This document shows positions 27,592-36,135 of a stretch of 64,000 nucleotides of DNA, piece by piece. Source of the stretch: Lysobacteraceae bacterium CU05-9 (GTDB taxonomy: Bacteria; Pseudomonadota; Gammaproteobacteria; Xanthomonadales; Xanthomonadaceae). Positions within the stretch are counted from its first letter, which is position 1; each line of letters begins with the position of its first letter. The DNA is taken from contig SWJS01000004.1 in assembly GCA_007556525.1 (NCBI GenBank), positions 1 through 64,000 on the forward strand, written 5' to 3'. The position numbers and the translations under genes are program-made. The notes under the pieces are model-generated. The model had not been told where the DNA came from. It saw nothing but the letters and a program-made list of their open reading frames with translations, and ran no database searches.

Positions 27592-27858
27592 TTACCCCTC
27601 CACCTCACTGTAATGAGGCGCATCATACGTTTCCGAGACGGTAAAACCGGACCCGAAAACCCCTCGTTCTCCTTTACCCTGTTCGGCAAGAAAGACTCTC
27701 GAACCAACTGGGAGATTTCGCCGATTGCCCACACTCCATCGCAATGGCTCTCCCGTTGTTTCGAATGACTCAACATATTTGACCAACTCCGCTAGAGGCC
27801 ATGCTTCGGGCTTCCACGTCAGAAGAAAAGTGCGCTCGCCTAGATTCTCAGTATCCAT
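27592..27858 (-). pseudogene. Truncated EVE/PUA-like domain gene (HNH nuclease N-terminus)
   Basis: About 88 residues: ERTFLLTWKPEAWPL, RWSVGNRRNLPVGSRVFLAEQG and RGVFGSGF are the pattern of the PUA/EVE-like domain that stands in front of HNH nuclease domains in putative modified-DNA restriction enzymes. The frame ends inside the border of the insertion sequence and the nuclease part is missing. The remaining sequence on the other side of the element does not continue it, so the 3' part was deleted. The start at 27858 was favoured; an ATG at 27876 is possible. Confidence 0.65.
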
Positions 27859-27927
27859 GAATGTCAATACTCCCATGTGTCCGTAACGCCTCAATAGAAC
27901 AGATCATCGAAAGGCGCGAGCAGTTGG

Positions 27928-30009
27928 TCAACTCGCAACAAGTGAGTTGAGCCACGCCCGGTAGTTCTCACCGGTATCCACCTTTCTTAGAGATCGCATG
28001 CCATTATCGTTTCGTCCCAACAAGACACCTGATACTGCGCTAGGACTTTCAAACACAATGTCCTCCAGAACTTCAATATCGTCTCCGTTACGGGATATCT
28101 TGCCGTCGCTGATCAGTTGATCGCGTAGAGTACGGTAGCTATATCCAGCCTCTGTGTGGAAGTAACGACCTTTTGCTCCTTTGCGCAGGACGAGCCCTTC
28201 CTCGGTCACGTCAATTAATCCATTAATTTGACCGTTGAATCCCGTGACACGGAACTGAGCGACAGTTGTACTGCCTTTCTGTGCAGAAACCTTCACAGAT
28301 GACTTATACGCACGCCCTTCTTCGAGCCGATATCCTGACTCCACCGCTTCGATCAATCTTTTCTGGCGGTTCGAAAGTGTGCCCACATTCCATTCCGTTG
28401 CACCCTTGAAATCAAACGTCATAGCGAATGGCGAGGTCTTCCCTTCACGCAGGAAATAGGATTCCAATTTCCGTTTAAGATCGTAATTGCTGGCTGAAGA
28501 ATTCCTCTTCCGATCGAGTAGTGTAAGGTTTCCCAATCGGTCAACCCAGTGAGTCCGATCCGATGGCTTGTCGATCCACTGCACCCATTCGGATTCCGGC
28601 TTTGGATTCTGAGGGAGCACGTGCTCAACCGTTACAGTTGCAACGTCGTATTCCGCACCCGCATCTACCAGGAAACCGTCAATTCGCAAGAGCAAAGTTG
28701 ACAGTGCGCGCGGCGAATGCGTTTCGTACAATGGACCCTCTAACGCGGAGAGTGTTTGCGACATTTCTCGCATTGACAGCTGCAATGCAGAACTGCTTTC
28801 ACTTAAATCCGCGCCCTTGATGACTTCGTCAGTGAGTTTTGAGAAGCGCTCGATTCGGTCATTGATCCCAACCTTACGGATGAGCATGGAGTGTGCGAGC
28901 CTCTCCAGATCGGCAAAAAATGGTGCCAGCACATCTACAACGGATTGGTTCCGGTGACGGGTCAGAAACTCAATTGCAGGTGGCATCCAATCACTGAATT
29001 GCAGCCGATTGAGCCATTTCAGTGGGCCATTCACCCGATACGCATCTTGGGCGCTACTGAATGATGCACTGACAATGTCACCGAAGGCTCGGCCATAGGG
29101 CTCAAGCATCCCATCAACGAACTGCTCGGGTGATTGATATTTAACGCTCTCGGTGAATTCCTTACGCAATGTCCCCTTGGGTTTCTGGCGGCGATGAATC
29201 ATGCGAATGTGACCGAACAGCTCGCCAAAACGCTGGCGCCCCAATTTCTCTTCCAGTGAGTCCCACTTTTGGGTGTATTGATCCCGATCGGTCTCCTGGA
29301 TCTGCCCGATGATGTCAGCCTTCAAGAGATCGGTCGCCGTCAGGTCCAATCCGCGGCTGTTGAGAACGCTGAAGATTCGAAATGCCGAGTCGAAGTCGGG
29401 CGTCGATACGACAACCAACACGCATTTCATCGCAAGGAAGCTGGCAAGCGACTGAAGATACTCCTGATCCTTTCCGATCAGCGCATCTGTGAAACACATG
29501 GCATTTCGAGTGATGTTTAGTTTCGCGTCGGTTAAATCCAGATCCTCGGTGAGTTTTTCTAATCCACCAGGATCCTGAATATGTGTTCGGAAATGATCAT
29601 TGTCGCGTTTCCGAAGTGAAAGTCGATACTTTGCCTGGGTACCTTCTAAGAGATTGGCTTTCTGAAGAACGTAGGATCCCAAGCTGTTCTTTACGTCCTC
29701 GTTAGCACTGAGCTCACGAAGGACGGAAAGCAAAATTGTCAATGTCGTCAGTCGCTGCTGCCCATCGACCACCTCACTTTCAGGGAAACCGTCTTTCTTG
29801 ATCAGGACAATGCTGCCGAGAAAATATTCCGGCATTTCCGGAACAGGCGTGTCCTTGTAAGAATCCATGTACTCCGTCAGATCGGTCAGGAGCTCTTCCG
29901 CCTGCTCTACTCCCCAAGAGTATGGGCGTTGGTATTCCGGAATCAGAAACTGGAAGTCATCACTGAAAATCTTTTTCAGCGGGAATTGGTGTGCACTTAA
30001 GAGACTCAT
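27928..30009 (-). CDS. DUF262/DUF1524 protein (GmrSD-like restriction enzyme)
   Basis: 693 residues. The N-terminal DUF262 domain (IPEYQRPYSWG, residues 23-33; VVDGQQRLTTL, 80-90) is the NTP-dependent GmrS-type module; the later EHVLPQNP...LGNLTLLDRKRNSSASN segment is the DUF1524 HNH nuclease (GmrD type). A further C-terminal part (~570-693) holds a possible winged domain. GmrSD proteins cut modified phage DNA. The gene follows the MmeI-type methylase by 74 bases in the same direction, and the junction of these same two genes is found again as a relic at 16.1-16.5 kb. Confidence 0.85.
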   Translation of the reverse strand: MSLLSAHQFPLKKIFSDDFQFLIPEYQRPYSWGVEQAEELLTDLTEYMDSYKDTPVPEMPEYFLGSIVLIKKDGFPESEVVDGQQRLTTLTILLSVLRELSANEDVKNSLGSYVLQKANLLEGTQAKYRLSLRKRDNDHFRTHIQDPGGLEKLTEDLDLTDAKLNITRNAMCFTDALIGKDQEYLQSLASFLAMKCVLVVVSTPDFDSAFRIFSVLNSRGLDLTATDLLKADIIGQIQETDRDQYTQKWDSLEEKLGRQRFGELFGHIRMIHRRQKPKGTLRKEFTESVKYQSPEQFVDGMLEPYGRAFGDIVSASFSSAQDAYRVNGPLKWLNRLQFSDWMPPAIEFLTRHRNQSVVDVLAPFFADLERLAHSMLIRKVGINDRIERFSKLTDEVIKGADLSESSSALQLSMREMSQTLSALEGPLYETHSPRALSTLLLRIDGFLVDAGAEYDVATVTVEHVLPQNPKPESEWVQWIDKPSDRTHWVDRLGNLTLLDRKRNSSASNYDLKRKLESYFLREGKTSPFAMTFDFKGATEWNVGTLSNRQKRLIEAVESGYRLEEGRAYKSSVKVSAQKGSTTVAQFRVTGFNGQINGLIDVTEEGLVLRKGAKGRYFHTEAGYSYRTLRDQLISDGKISRNGDDIEVLEDIVFESPSAVSGVLLGRNDNGMRSLRKVDTGENYRAWLNSLVAS

Positions 30010-30083
30010 TAACCCTCATCCATCATTTGCGATTAAACTATTCTGTAACAACTCAACAACCCAGGTCGACGTTCATCTACATC

Positions 30084-32870
30084 TCAACCCGACTTTGATC
30101 TTTGCAGCTTCTTCACCGGTTTAGAGGGTAGTAACGAGGTCAACGCCTGATAGCGCTCGAACAAAAATGCTACCCGCGACGCTTCCGTGGAGAAGTCGGG
30201 CTTTTTGCGGCCGGCGGATCTTTCTGCGGCGATGTATGCGACGTCCACGGCGCGGTCGAGCAACTGGTGTGCCTTGGTCAGTGCCGACGGCATGGTGTTC
30301 GGGTCGTACAGGTCGGCCAACGTGGAGTCCGGGAACTGGGCCCGTGCGTCCAAAATACCCTGCGCCGCAGTCTCGATCGCTTCACGGATATTGTCATCCG
30401 AAATCTCGGGCCATGGGAAGTTGTTGTAGACAATCCCCGAGGAATATCGATATCGACTTTCCAACCTACCTGCAACTGCACGCATCCAGCTCATATGCAT
30501 TAAGGACTGCATGATTGCGAAATGAGTAACGCTACTCGAAGGAACCAGCAGGTTCGCGTCGCCGCAAATGATTGTTGGCGAGACAAAGCCCAATGGAATG
30601 TACTTTCTGTTTTCTGAGCTGTGTCTTGGGACAAGAATATAAGAATCGTCAGGTTGCCGAATTTCACCAAAAAGCGACGGCGTTTCCGCAAGCGCCTTGG
30701 TTGTGGGGCGAGTACTTTTTGCACGCATTTCTCGCACTGCTTTAATGCGACGCGTCACCTCAGGTGAGTCTCGAATAATCTCCGGAGCGGTTCGTCCAAG
30801 CCAGAGACACCAACGTGTTCCGCCGTTGAGGAACTCTTCGGCTCCAAGAAACGGTCGAATTGAGTCCGAAATAATTGGAGACTCTTCCAGTAGCTGATCA
30901 CGCTCACTTGAGTTCAAAAGGAGATGACCCCCATCATTCGCCATTGAACCGAAAACGATCGGGGGCACTTGCGAAAGTGGTCGTGAGCGGTTGCCAATCA
31001 CGACTTCTGCCGCATCGACCAGATACGGATTGATCGTAGTCGCTGCTATGCGTACTGGTTCCGCAGAAGGATTCTCATAGTCGAAAATCCATTTTCTAGC
31101 TGCGCCCGAAGTATGGTTCAATCCGACAATAACGCAGTGCACAGCTGCATTGCCGCGAGCTTCATTGCTCCAACGGAAAGTGCGGTGAGCAAAATCAATA
31201 GCAACGTTCTGCTGATAGAGAAAAGGCCAAAGTATTCCAGCCTGTTCGCCTTGTACTATTGAGCTAGTAGAAACGAACGCAGCCCGAATCGCATGATTGA
31301 GTTGAATCATCTCGCTAGCTTTTCCAAACCAAGCGCTTACGAAATCTAAGTTACCTGTACCTTTTGTCTTTCCAAAGACAGAAATCATATCTGCTTTCTG
31401 ATACGCAGATTGGTGCTGCTTACCTATAAACGGCGGATTACCCATGATGTACGAGAGCTTCGACGCCGGCACCACATCATTCCAATCGATGCGCAATGCG
31501 TTGCCGTGGATGATGGATGCAGACTTCTTCAGCGGCAAGCGGATGATGTTTTCGCCGAATTGTTCCGCGACGAGCAAGTTCATTTGGTGGTCCATCAACC
31601 ACATAGCGACTTGTGCAATTTGAGCGGGAAACTCTTCGATCTCGATGCCGTAGAACTGATCGACGTCGAGGAAAACGTGATCTTGCACGGAAGTGAGAAC
31701 GGATCCTTGCGTTGCGAATTGACGCTTGAGAATTTCGAGTTCGAGCAGACGCAACTCGCGATAAGCGATGACCAGGAAGTTACCGCAACCGCAAGCGGGA
31801 TCAAGGAACGTCAGCTTGGCGATGCGGCCGTGGAGTTGCGCGAGTTTTTTCTCGTTGGAACCGGCCTTGTCGAGTTCTTCGCGGAGATCATCGAGAAACA
31901 GCGGACCGATGAGCTTGAGAATGTTGCTCTCACTGGTGTAGTGGGCGCCGAGGTTGCGGCGGGCTTTTTTGTCCATTACAGATTGGAACATCGACCCAAA
32001 AATCGCCGGACTGATCCGACTCCAATCCAACCCCGATGCATCCAGCAGCAGTTGCCGCGTGGCACTCGTGAAATCGGCGAGCGGCAGCGCCTCCTCGAAC
32101 AGTTTGCCGTTGACGTAAGGCAGTTCGCGCAGTTGCTCATCCAGCGCCGTGGACCGCTTGTCCTCGGGCGTATTCAGCGCCTGAAAAATCCGCGCCAACC
32201 ATCCACCCAAATCCGATCCATCCGGATTCGTCCGCTGCGACACGACATCATGGAACGCATGCCTCGGAAAAATCCCCGTATCATCCGCAAACAAACAGAA
32301 CAGCACACGCACCAGCAGCACTTCCAGCGGATGCCCATCGAAGCCCGACGCCTTCAACGCATCATGCAACTTCCCCATCCGCTCGGCCGCTTGGACGTTG
32401 ACCGGATCCTGCTCCTTAAACGAATGCGACTGATACCCCGCAATGAACCCAAACCGCCGGATATGCTTCGGCAAATCCTTGAGCTCAAACTCCACATCCT
32501 CATGCTCGCCATCGAGATCGTATAGCCGAAACTTCTCAAAGTCACTGACGAGGATGTATCTCGGGAGTTCTGCTTCCTTCAGTCCCGGAAAATAATCCTT
32601 CGCCTGTTGGTGCGCCCGCGCTAAGTCCTTGCCCCGCGATTTGTGCTCGACAAGCAACACTCCCTTCCACAACAGATCGATGAAGCCATCGCGGCCGTCG
32701 ATTTTTTTGACCTTATGCTCGAACGTCGCAACTCTTCTTCTGCTGACGCCAAATATCTGGAAAAAATCATCCCAAAACGATTTCGCCTCCGCATCCTCCG
32801 ACGCCTCAGCTTCCCACTCCTTCGTGAACCGCCTCGCACGGTCCTTGATTTCATTCCAGCTCAGCGGCAT
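30084..32870 (-). CDS. MmeI-type fused restriction-modification enzyme
   Basis: 928 residues. The N-terminal nuclease has D65-x9-E75-x-K77 (FIDLLWKGVLLVEHK), the same spacing as in MmeI. The methylase follows: motif I FLDPACGCGNF (355-365) and motif IV NPPF (478-481), for N6-adenine methylation. The C-terminal ~300 residues should be the target recognition domain. Type IIL enzymes methylate one strand and cut about 20 bases away, using a single protein. AGGA lies six bases before the start. It appears intact and shares a transcript with the DUF262 gene downstream. Confidence 0.85.
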   Translation of the reverse strand: MPLSWNEIKDRARRFTKEWEAEASEDAEAKSFWDDFFQIFGVSRRRVATFEHKVKKIDGRDGFIDLLWKGVLLVEHKSRGKDLARAHQQAKDYFPGLKEAELPRYILVSDFEKFRLYDLDGEHEDVEFELKDLPKHIRRFGFIAGYQSHSFKEQDPVNVQAAERMGKLHDALKASGFDGHPLEVLLVRVLFCLFADDTGIFPRHAFHDVVSQRTNPDGSDLGGWLARIFQALNTPEDKRSTALDEQLRELPYVNGKLFEEALPLADFTSATRQLLLDASGLDWSRISPAIFGSMFQSVMDKKARRNLGAHYTSESNILKLIGPLFLDDLREELDKAGSNEKKLAQLHGRIAKLTFLDPACGCGNFLVIAYRELRLLELEILKRQFATQGSVLTSVQDHVFLDVDQFYGIEIEEFPAQIAQVAMWLMDHQMNLLVAEQFGENIIRLPLKKSASIIHGNALRIDWNDVVPASKLSYIMGNPPFIGKQHQSAYQKADMISVFGKTKGTGNLDFVSAWFGKASEMIQLNHAIRAAFVSTSSIVQGEQAGILWPFLYQQNVAIDFAHRTFRWSNEARGNAAVHCVIVGLNHTSGAARKWIFDYENPSAEPVRIAATTINPYLVDAAEVVIGNRSRPLSQVPPIVFGSMANDGGHLLLNSSERDQLLEESPIISDSIRPFLGAEEFLNGGTRWCLWLGRTAPEIIRDSPEVTRRIKAVREMRAKSTRPTTKALAETPSLFGEIRQPDDSYILVPRHSSENRKYIPLGFVSPTIICGDANLLVPSSSVTHFAIMQSLMHMSWMRAVAGRLESRYRYSSGIVYNNFPWPEISDDNIREAIETAAQGILDARAQFPDSTLADLYDPNTMPSALTKAHQLLDRAVDVAYIAAERSAGRKKPDFSTEASRVAFLFERYQALTSLLPSKPVKKLQRSKSG

Positions 32871-32898
32871 TGCTCATCCTGTTGTTCACGCAGCCCAA

Positions 32899-33114
32899 TC
32901 ACCGCTTCAGTATCGCATTGCGGAAGCTGACCGCGGAAGCTTCACTGTGCTCAATCTGTTCTGCGATAACTCTCAGCGCTAGCGCCTCGGCGTTCTTAAT
33001 GGCTTCGTCACTGCTTACCCCGTACGCCATTACACCTGGAATCTCGATTAATTCCGCAATCCAGCGACCATCGTTTTCACGATCAACTTCGATTGTGTAT
33101 TCCATTGCTTTCAT
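32899..33114 (-). CDS. Solitary HicB-like antitoxin
   Basis: About 71 residues of the HicB N-terminal fold (YTIEVDRENDGRWIAELIEIPGVMAYG, then SSDEAIKNAEALALRVIAEQIE). HicB normally pairs with the HicA toxin. No hicA is seen on either side: the MmeI-type gene starts 28 bases downstream. It may be an orphan, or may regulate the restriction operon it precedes (inference). Confidence 0.75.
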   Translation of the reverse strand: MKAMEYTIEVDRENDGRWIAELIEIPGVMAYGVSSDEAIKNAEALALRVIAEQIEHSEASAVSFRNAILKR

Positions 33115-33251
33115 CACTCCAGATCGCTCTCGCTTTCCTAGGGCATTTTCAAGCCCACGATAGCACGCGGCATGAGAGGGGCCCTTCTGGTTTTGTCAGA
33201 CAGTAACCCGCAGCTACATATGAATTCGGCGCGTTCTCCGTTCAATAGTCG

Positions 33252-33809
33252 CTAAAGCGCCTTTGGCTTCTTTGGAAGCGGAGGCAAAGGACCGGTACGG
33301 CGCTCGAAAGCATGTCGCGCGCATTCAAGGTATTGCGAAACGTTCTTCAGGCCAGAAAGAAACTCGCTTCGTGCGCGTTGCTGTAATGGCGACCATAAAC
33401 TGATGTTATTAGGATTTTGAAGTCGCCACTTCGCAATGTGGTCGCAATGACCCTCCATATACGTACAGGCCAAACTTGCCTGATTCCAAGCAACGCCGGA
33501 AACTTGATCAGTCACATTGCATGACGTAAAGCTCCATGAGTAATGAACTTCAGTCTGCCGAACGCCACGAGTCCGCAACCAAACCTGCGCAGCATCTTCC
33601 ATCACTGACTCAAGAAGTGGTCGAGCCTCAGCGTAACGAAAAGGCCAATGGATCAAGTTCCTCGCGGTTTCAAAATTATTCGTTGCTCGCTCAAGCAGTG
33701 CGCGCAGCTCTAGACGCTCGGGCGACTCAAAGTCTCCACCGGTGACAACCGCCGCAACACCTCCCACAACCGCAGCCGGTGCTCTAAATAGAAATGTCCG
33801 TCGATCCAT
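33252..33809 (-). CDS. Hypothetical protein with Tat-like signal
   Basis: About 185 residues from the ATG at 33809 (GGAGGCG upstream). The N-terminus MDRRTFLFRAPAAVVGGVAAVV looks like a twin-arginine signal. The remainder has several Trp and Cys residues (SFTSCNVTDQ, SLACTYMEGHCDHIAKW) but no domain I recognise. The surroundings are accessory genes, so it may be part of the mobile cargo. Confidence 0.5.
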   Translation of the reverse strand: MDRRTFLFRAPAAVVGGVAAVVTGGDFESPERLELRALLERATNNFETARNLIHWPFRYAEARPLLESVMEDAAQVWLRTRGVRQTEVHYSWSFTSCNVTDQVSGVAWNQASLACTYMEGHCDHIAKWRLQNPNNISLWSPLQQRARSEFLSGLKNVSQYLECARHAFERRTGPLPPLPKKPKAL

Positions 33810-33979
33810 TAACGCCTCCATTGTTTTGATCATTATTTGCGTCCGCCGTCTCAGCGCTTGAGATGCATTCCAACCACACTTTCAACGTGAACACTCTCAT
33901 GACGACCGCTAGATATTCTGTTTCGAATATTGTGATTTTCGTTTATTTCGATTACTATTGAGTTCTGGAGAACCTACGA

Positions 33980-34444
33980 ATGAATACGATCGACCGAAAT
34001 CTGGTGCTCCCTGAGGAACGCGAAATTCGCGCTGCCATCGAGGGGCGGAGAGAGTTGGCGGCATTTTTGTCGACCAAATTTGATACCCAGAAGATTCAAA
34101 TTTTCGACCGCAAGAACAAGGCGCATCAGGTGGAATTGCCATCGACTGCGTTGCGCCTGCTCGTCGAGATTCTCGGCGAACTCGCTGAGGGCAACGCTGT
34201 CAAAATCGTGCCGGTTCAAGCCGAACTAACCACCCAAGAAGCGGCAGATATGTTGAACGTTTCGCGCCCTCACCTCGTCAAGTTGCTTGAAACCGGTGCT
34301 TTGAAATTTCACAAAACTGGAAAGCATCGCCGCGTCCAATTCGCGGACCTGATGGAGTTTAGGCAGCAGCGTGAAGCAGACAGCGAACGTGCAATGCAGG
34401 AACTCGCGGATCAAGCCCAACAATTAAACATGGGGTATGAGTGA
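33980..34444 (+). CDS. HTH (excisionase-like) antitoxin of a PIN pair
   Basis: 154 residues. The first ~80 residues form an uncharacterised domain; then a MerR/excisionase-like helix-turn-helix (LTTQEAADMLNVSRPHLVKLLETG) and a charged C-terminal helix. The stop overlaps the start of the PIN gene. Such HTH proteins are the usual antitoxins of PIN_3-type toxins and probably repress the pair. Confidence 0.78.
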   Translation: MNTIDRNLVLPEEREIRAAIEGRRELAAFLSTKFDTQKIQIFDRKNKAHQVELPSTALRLLVEILGELAEGNAVKIVPVQAELTTQEAADMLNVSRPHLVKLLETGALKFHKTGKHRRVQFADLMEFRQQREADSERAMQELADQAQQLNMGYE

Positions 34445-35016
34445 TCCACTCAAACTTCACGGCTCTATTCGACGCTTGCGTTCTATACCCGGCACCAATC
34501 CGGGACTTCCTTATGTGGCTTTCATTAACTGGGAAATTTCGCGCGAAGTGGAGTGAAACAATTCAAGAGGAGTGGACATCGAATCTCATCGAGAATCGCC
34601 CTGATATTTCCGCGGAGCAATTAATGCGAACAGTTGAATTGATGAATCGCGTTTTGCCCGATGCGTGCGTGTATGGGCATGAAAAATTAATCGCCGGCCT
34701 GGAATTACCGGATCCAAATGATCGCCATGTGCTTGCAGCCGCCATCTGTGGTCAAGCAGACGTCATCGTCACATTAAACCTCAAGGATTTTCCGCGTGAC
34801 CAGCTGGAGCCTTTTGGCATCGACGCTCAACATCCGGATGCGTTCTGTGGCTACTTGTTCGACCTGGATGCCGCGGCAGTAATATCAGCTGCCACAAAAC
34901 ACCGCGCGCAACTTCGCAATCCTAAAATGGACGTTGACCAGTACTTACTAAATCTCGCGAAACATGGTTTACCGCAAACCGCGAAATCGCTATCCGCATA
35001 TCGCTCAATCATTTAA
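34441..35016 (+). CDS. PIN-domain toxin (PIN_3 type)
   Basis: 191 residues starting at the GTG at 34441, which overlaps the antitoxin stop by four bases (GTGA). The PIN acids are seen in ALFDACVLYP, EEWTSNL, DPNDRHVLAAA and TLNLKDFP. The last third (HPDAFCGYLFDLDAAAVI...) is typical of the longer PIN_3 family. Presumed ribonuclease; target unknown. Confidence 0.8.
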   Translation: MIHSNFTALFDACVLYPAPIRDFLMWLSLTGKFRAKWSETIQEEWTSNLIENRPDISAEQLMRTVELMNRVLPDACVYGHEKLIAGLELPDPNDRHVLAAAICGQADVIVTLNLKDFPRDQLEPFGIDAQHPDAFCGYLFDLDAAAVISAATKHRAQLRNPKMDVDQYLLNLAKHGLPQTAKSLSAYRSII

Positions 35017-35113
35017 GCAGCGGTTTTCAACTCAGAAATGAAGGAAACCACTATAGCGATTCACCACGGCTAAACTCTGTATTACCACGACCAACGGAGG
35101 CAAGTTGCTTGCA

Positions 35114-35911
35114 ATGACAGAAACAACCGGTTACGACAAAAAATCAATAACTATCAAATTTCCCGAGGTAAGCTCTAGCTGGCTATGGGCAATTCCGTTC
35201 ATTACCTACTACTGCTCACTGAGTTTCGAGCAAGGACGATACGATTATTTCGATATACCCCGCAACTTCGCAGAAATTTCGCCTGCGCTAATTGCAGGAG
35301 TTGCATCCGGTACTGTCTTCGTACTGTCAATTATTTTTTTCATTTTATATGTAGCAGAACAATTTCGGACACACACTAACAGCTGTATACGATACATTGC
35401 TGACTGTGCTCCATTAATGGTGCTCCTATCATGGATTGCGTGGGTCGCCAGCAATTCCATACTTTCAATATTGATCGCATGCATCATTGCGCTTGTAATT
35501 GCGCGCGACCGTAGTGGCAAGCCAGCCGCCGCTCCAATTAACACTGAATCCAGAAGAGACAAAATCTCCAAGGCATTTGTGTTGCTACTTGCATTGATTC
35601 TTCTACCAGCTACTTTTCTAGGCGTCGGTAAAAACCTCCAATCTCGCGCACCGGTACTTACGGTTCTAACCGAAGACAAAACCGCAATCGTTGTTGGAAG
35701 AAGTGGAAATTCTTACGTGATAAAGCACTTCGATCAAAAGACCGGGCTCTTAAGGAAGGGCTTTGAGACGAGAAGCCTTGACGACACAGTCAGCTTCTCC
35801 AAATTACCAAACTCTGTCGTAAGCTGCGATCCGAGACTAAACCGTTTTAACGATTTCAACTTCATAACTTACTCGCCCTGCTACCCGCCCGTAAAACAGG
35901 GGATTGAATGA
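35114..35911 (+). CDS. Orphan membrane protein
   Basis: About 265 residues. Four or more hydrophobic segments are seen (WAIPFITYYCSL; LIAGVASGTVFVLSIIFFILYV; PLMVLLSWIAWVASNSILSILIACIIALVI; AFVLLLALILLPATFLGV), followed by a soluble C-terminal domain of ~90 residues with beta-strand character. GGAGG at 35096-35100 fits either the TTG at 35105 (4 bases) or the ATG at 35114 (13 bases). No family was recognised. It is more AT-rich than the core genes, in keeping with transfer. Confidence 0.55.
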   Translation: MTETTGYDKKSITIKFPEVSSSWLWAIPFITYYCSLSFEQGRYDYFDIPRNFAEISPALIAGVASGTVFVLSIIFFILYVAEQFRTHTNSCIRYIADCAPLMVLLSWIAWVASNSILSILIACIIALVIARDRSGKPAAAPINTESRRDKISKAFVLLLALILLPATFLGVGKNLQSRAPVLTVLTEDKTAIVVGRSGNSYVIKHFDQKTGLLRKGFETRSLDDTVSFSKLPNSVVSCDPRLNRFNDFNFITYSPCYPPVKQGIE

Positions 35912-36135
35912 ACTAGCAAGTGAACGTTGTGTGCTTCAGAGCTAAGCCTAGACCTTGCGCCCGTCTCGAGCATCTTGAAGCTGGATTTCTCGGCTTATGA
36001 GTGACCAGTTATCGGGGAGGGGTCATCTTGGGAGCGAACTGTACATTCGGACGCTGCTCAAAACGGGGTTCAGGTCAAATATATGACAGTACATCGACAG
36101 TCGCGAATGTCGCACTAACCGACTTCATAGCGAAT

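Larger units (their letters stand above)
26401..27596 (-). mobile_element. IS3-family insertion sequence
   Basis: About 1.2 kb with orfA and orfB on the minus strand. Imperfect terminal inverted repeats are seen: TGGCGCCAAAAGTGGAGTT at 26422 and, on the other strand, TGACGCCAGAAGTGGAATT ending at 27574; similarity continues outwards through a C-tract to about 26401 and 27596. No clear 3-4 bp target duplication is found, which fits with a deletion at one flank. Both flanking genes are truncated at the borders. Confidence 0.88.

Noticed and set aside
31410-32525. 371-codon open frame on the plus strand
   Set aside because: Antisense to the MmeI-type gene; no domain pattern and no ribosome binding site.
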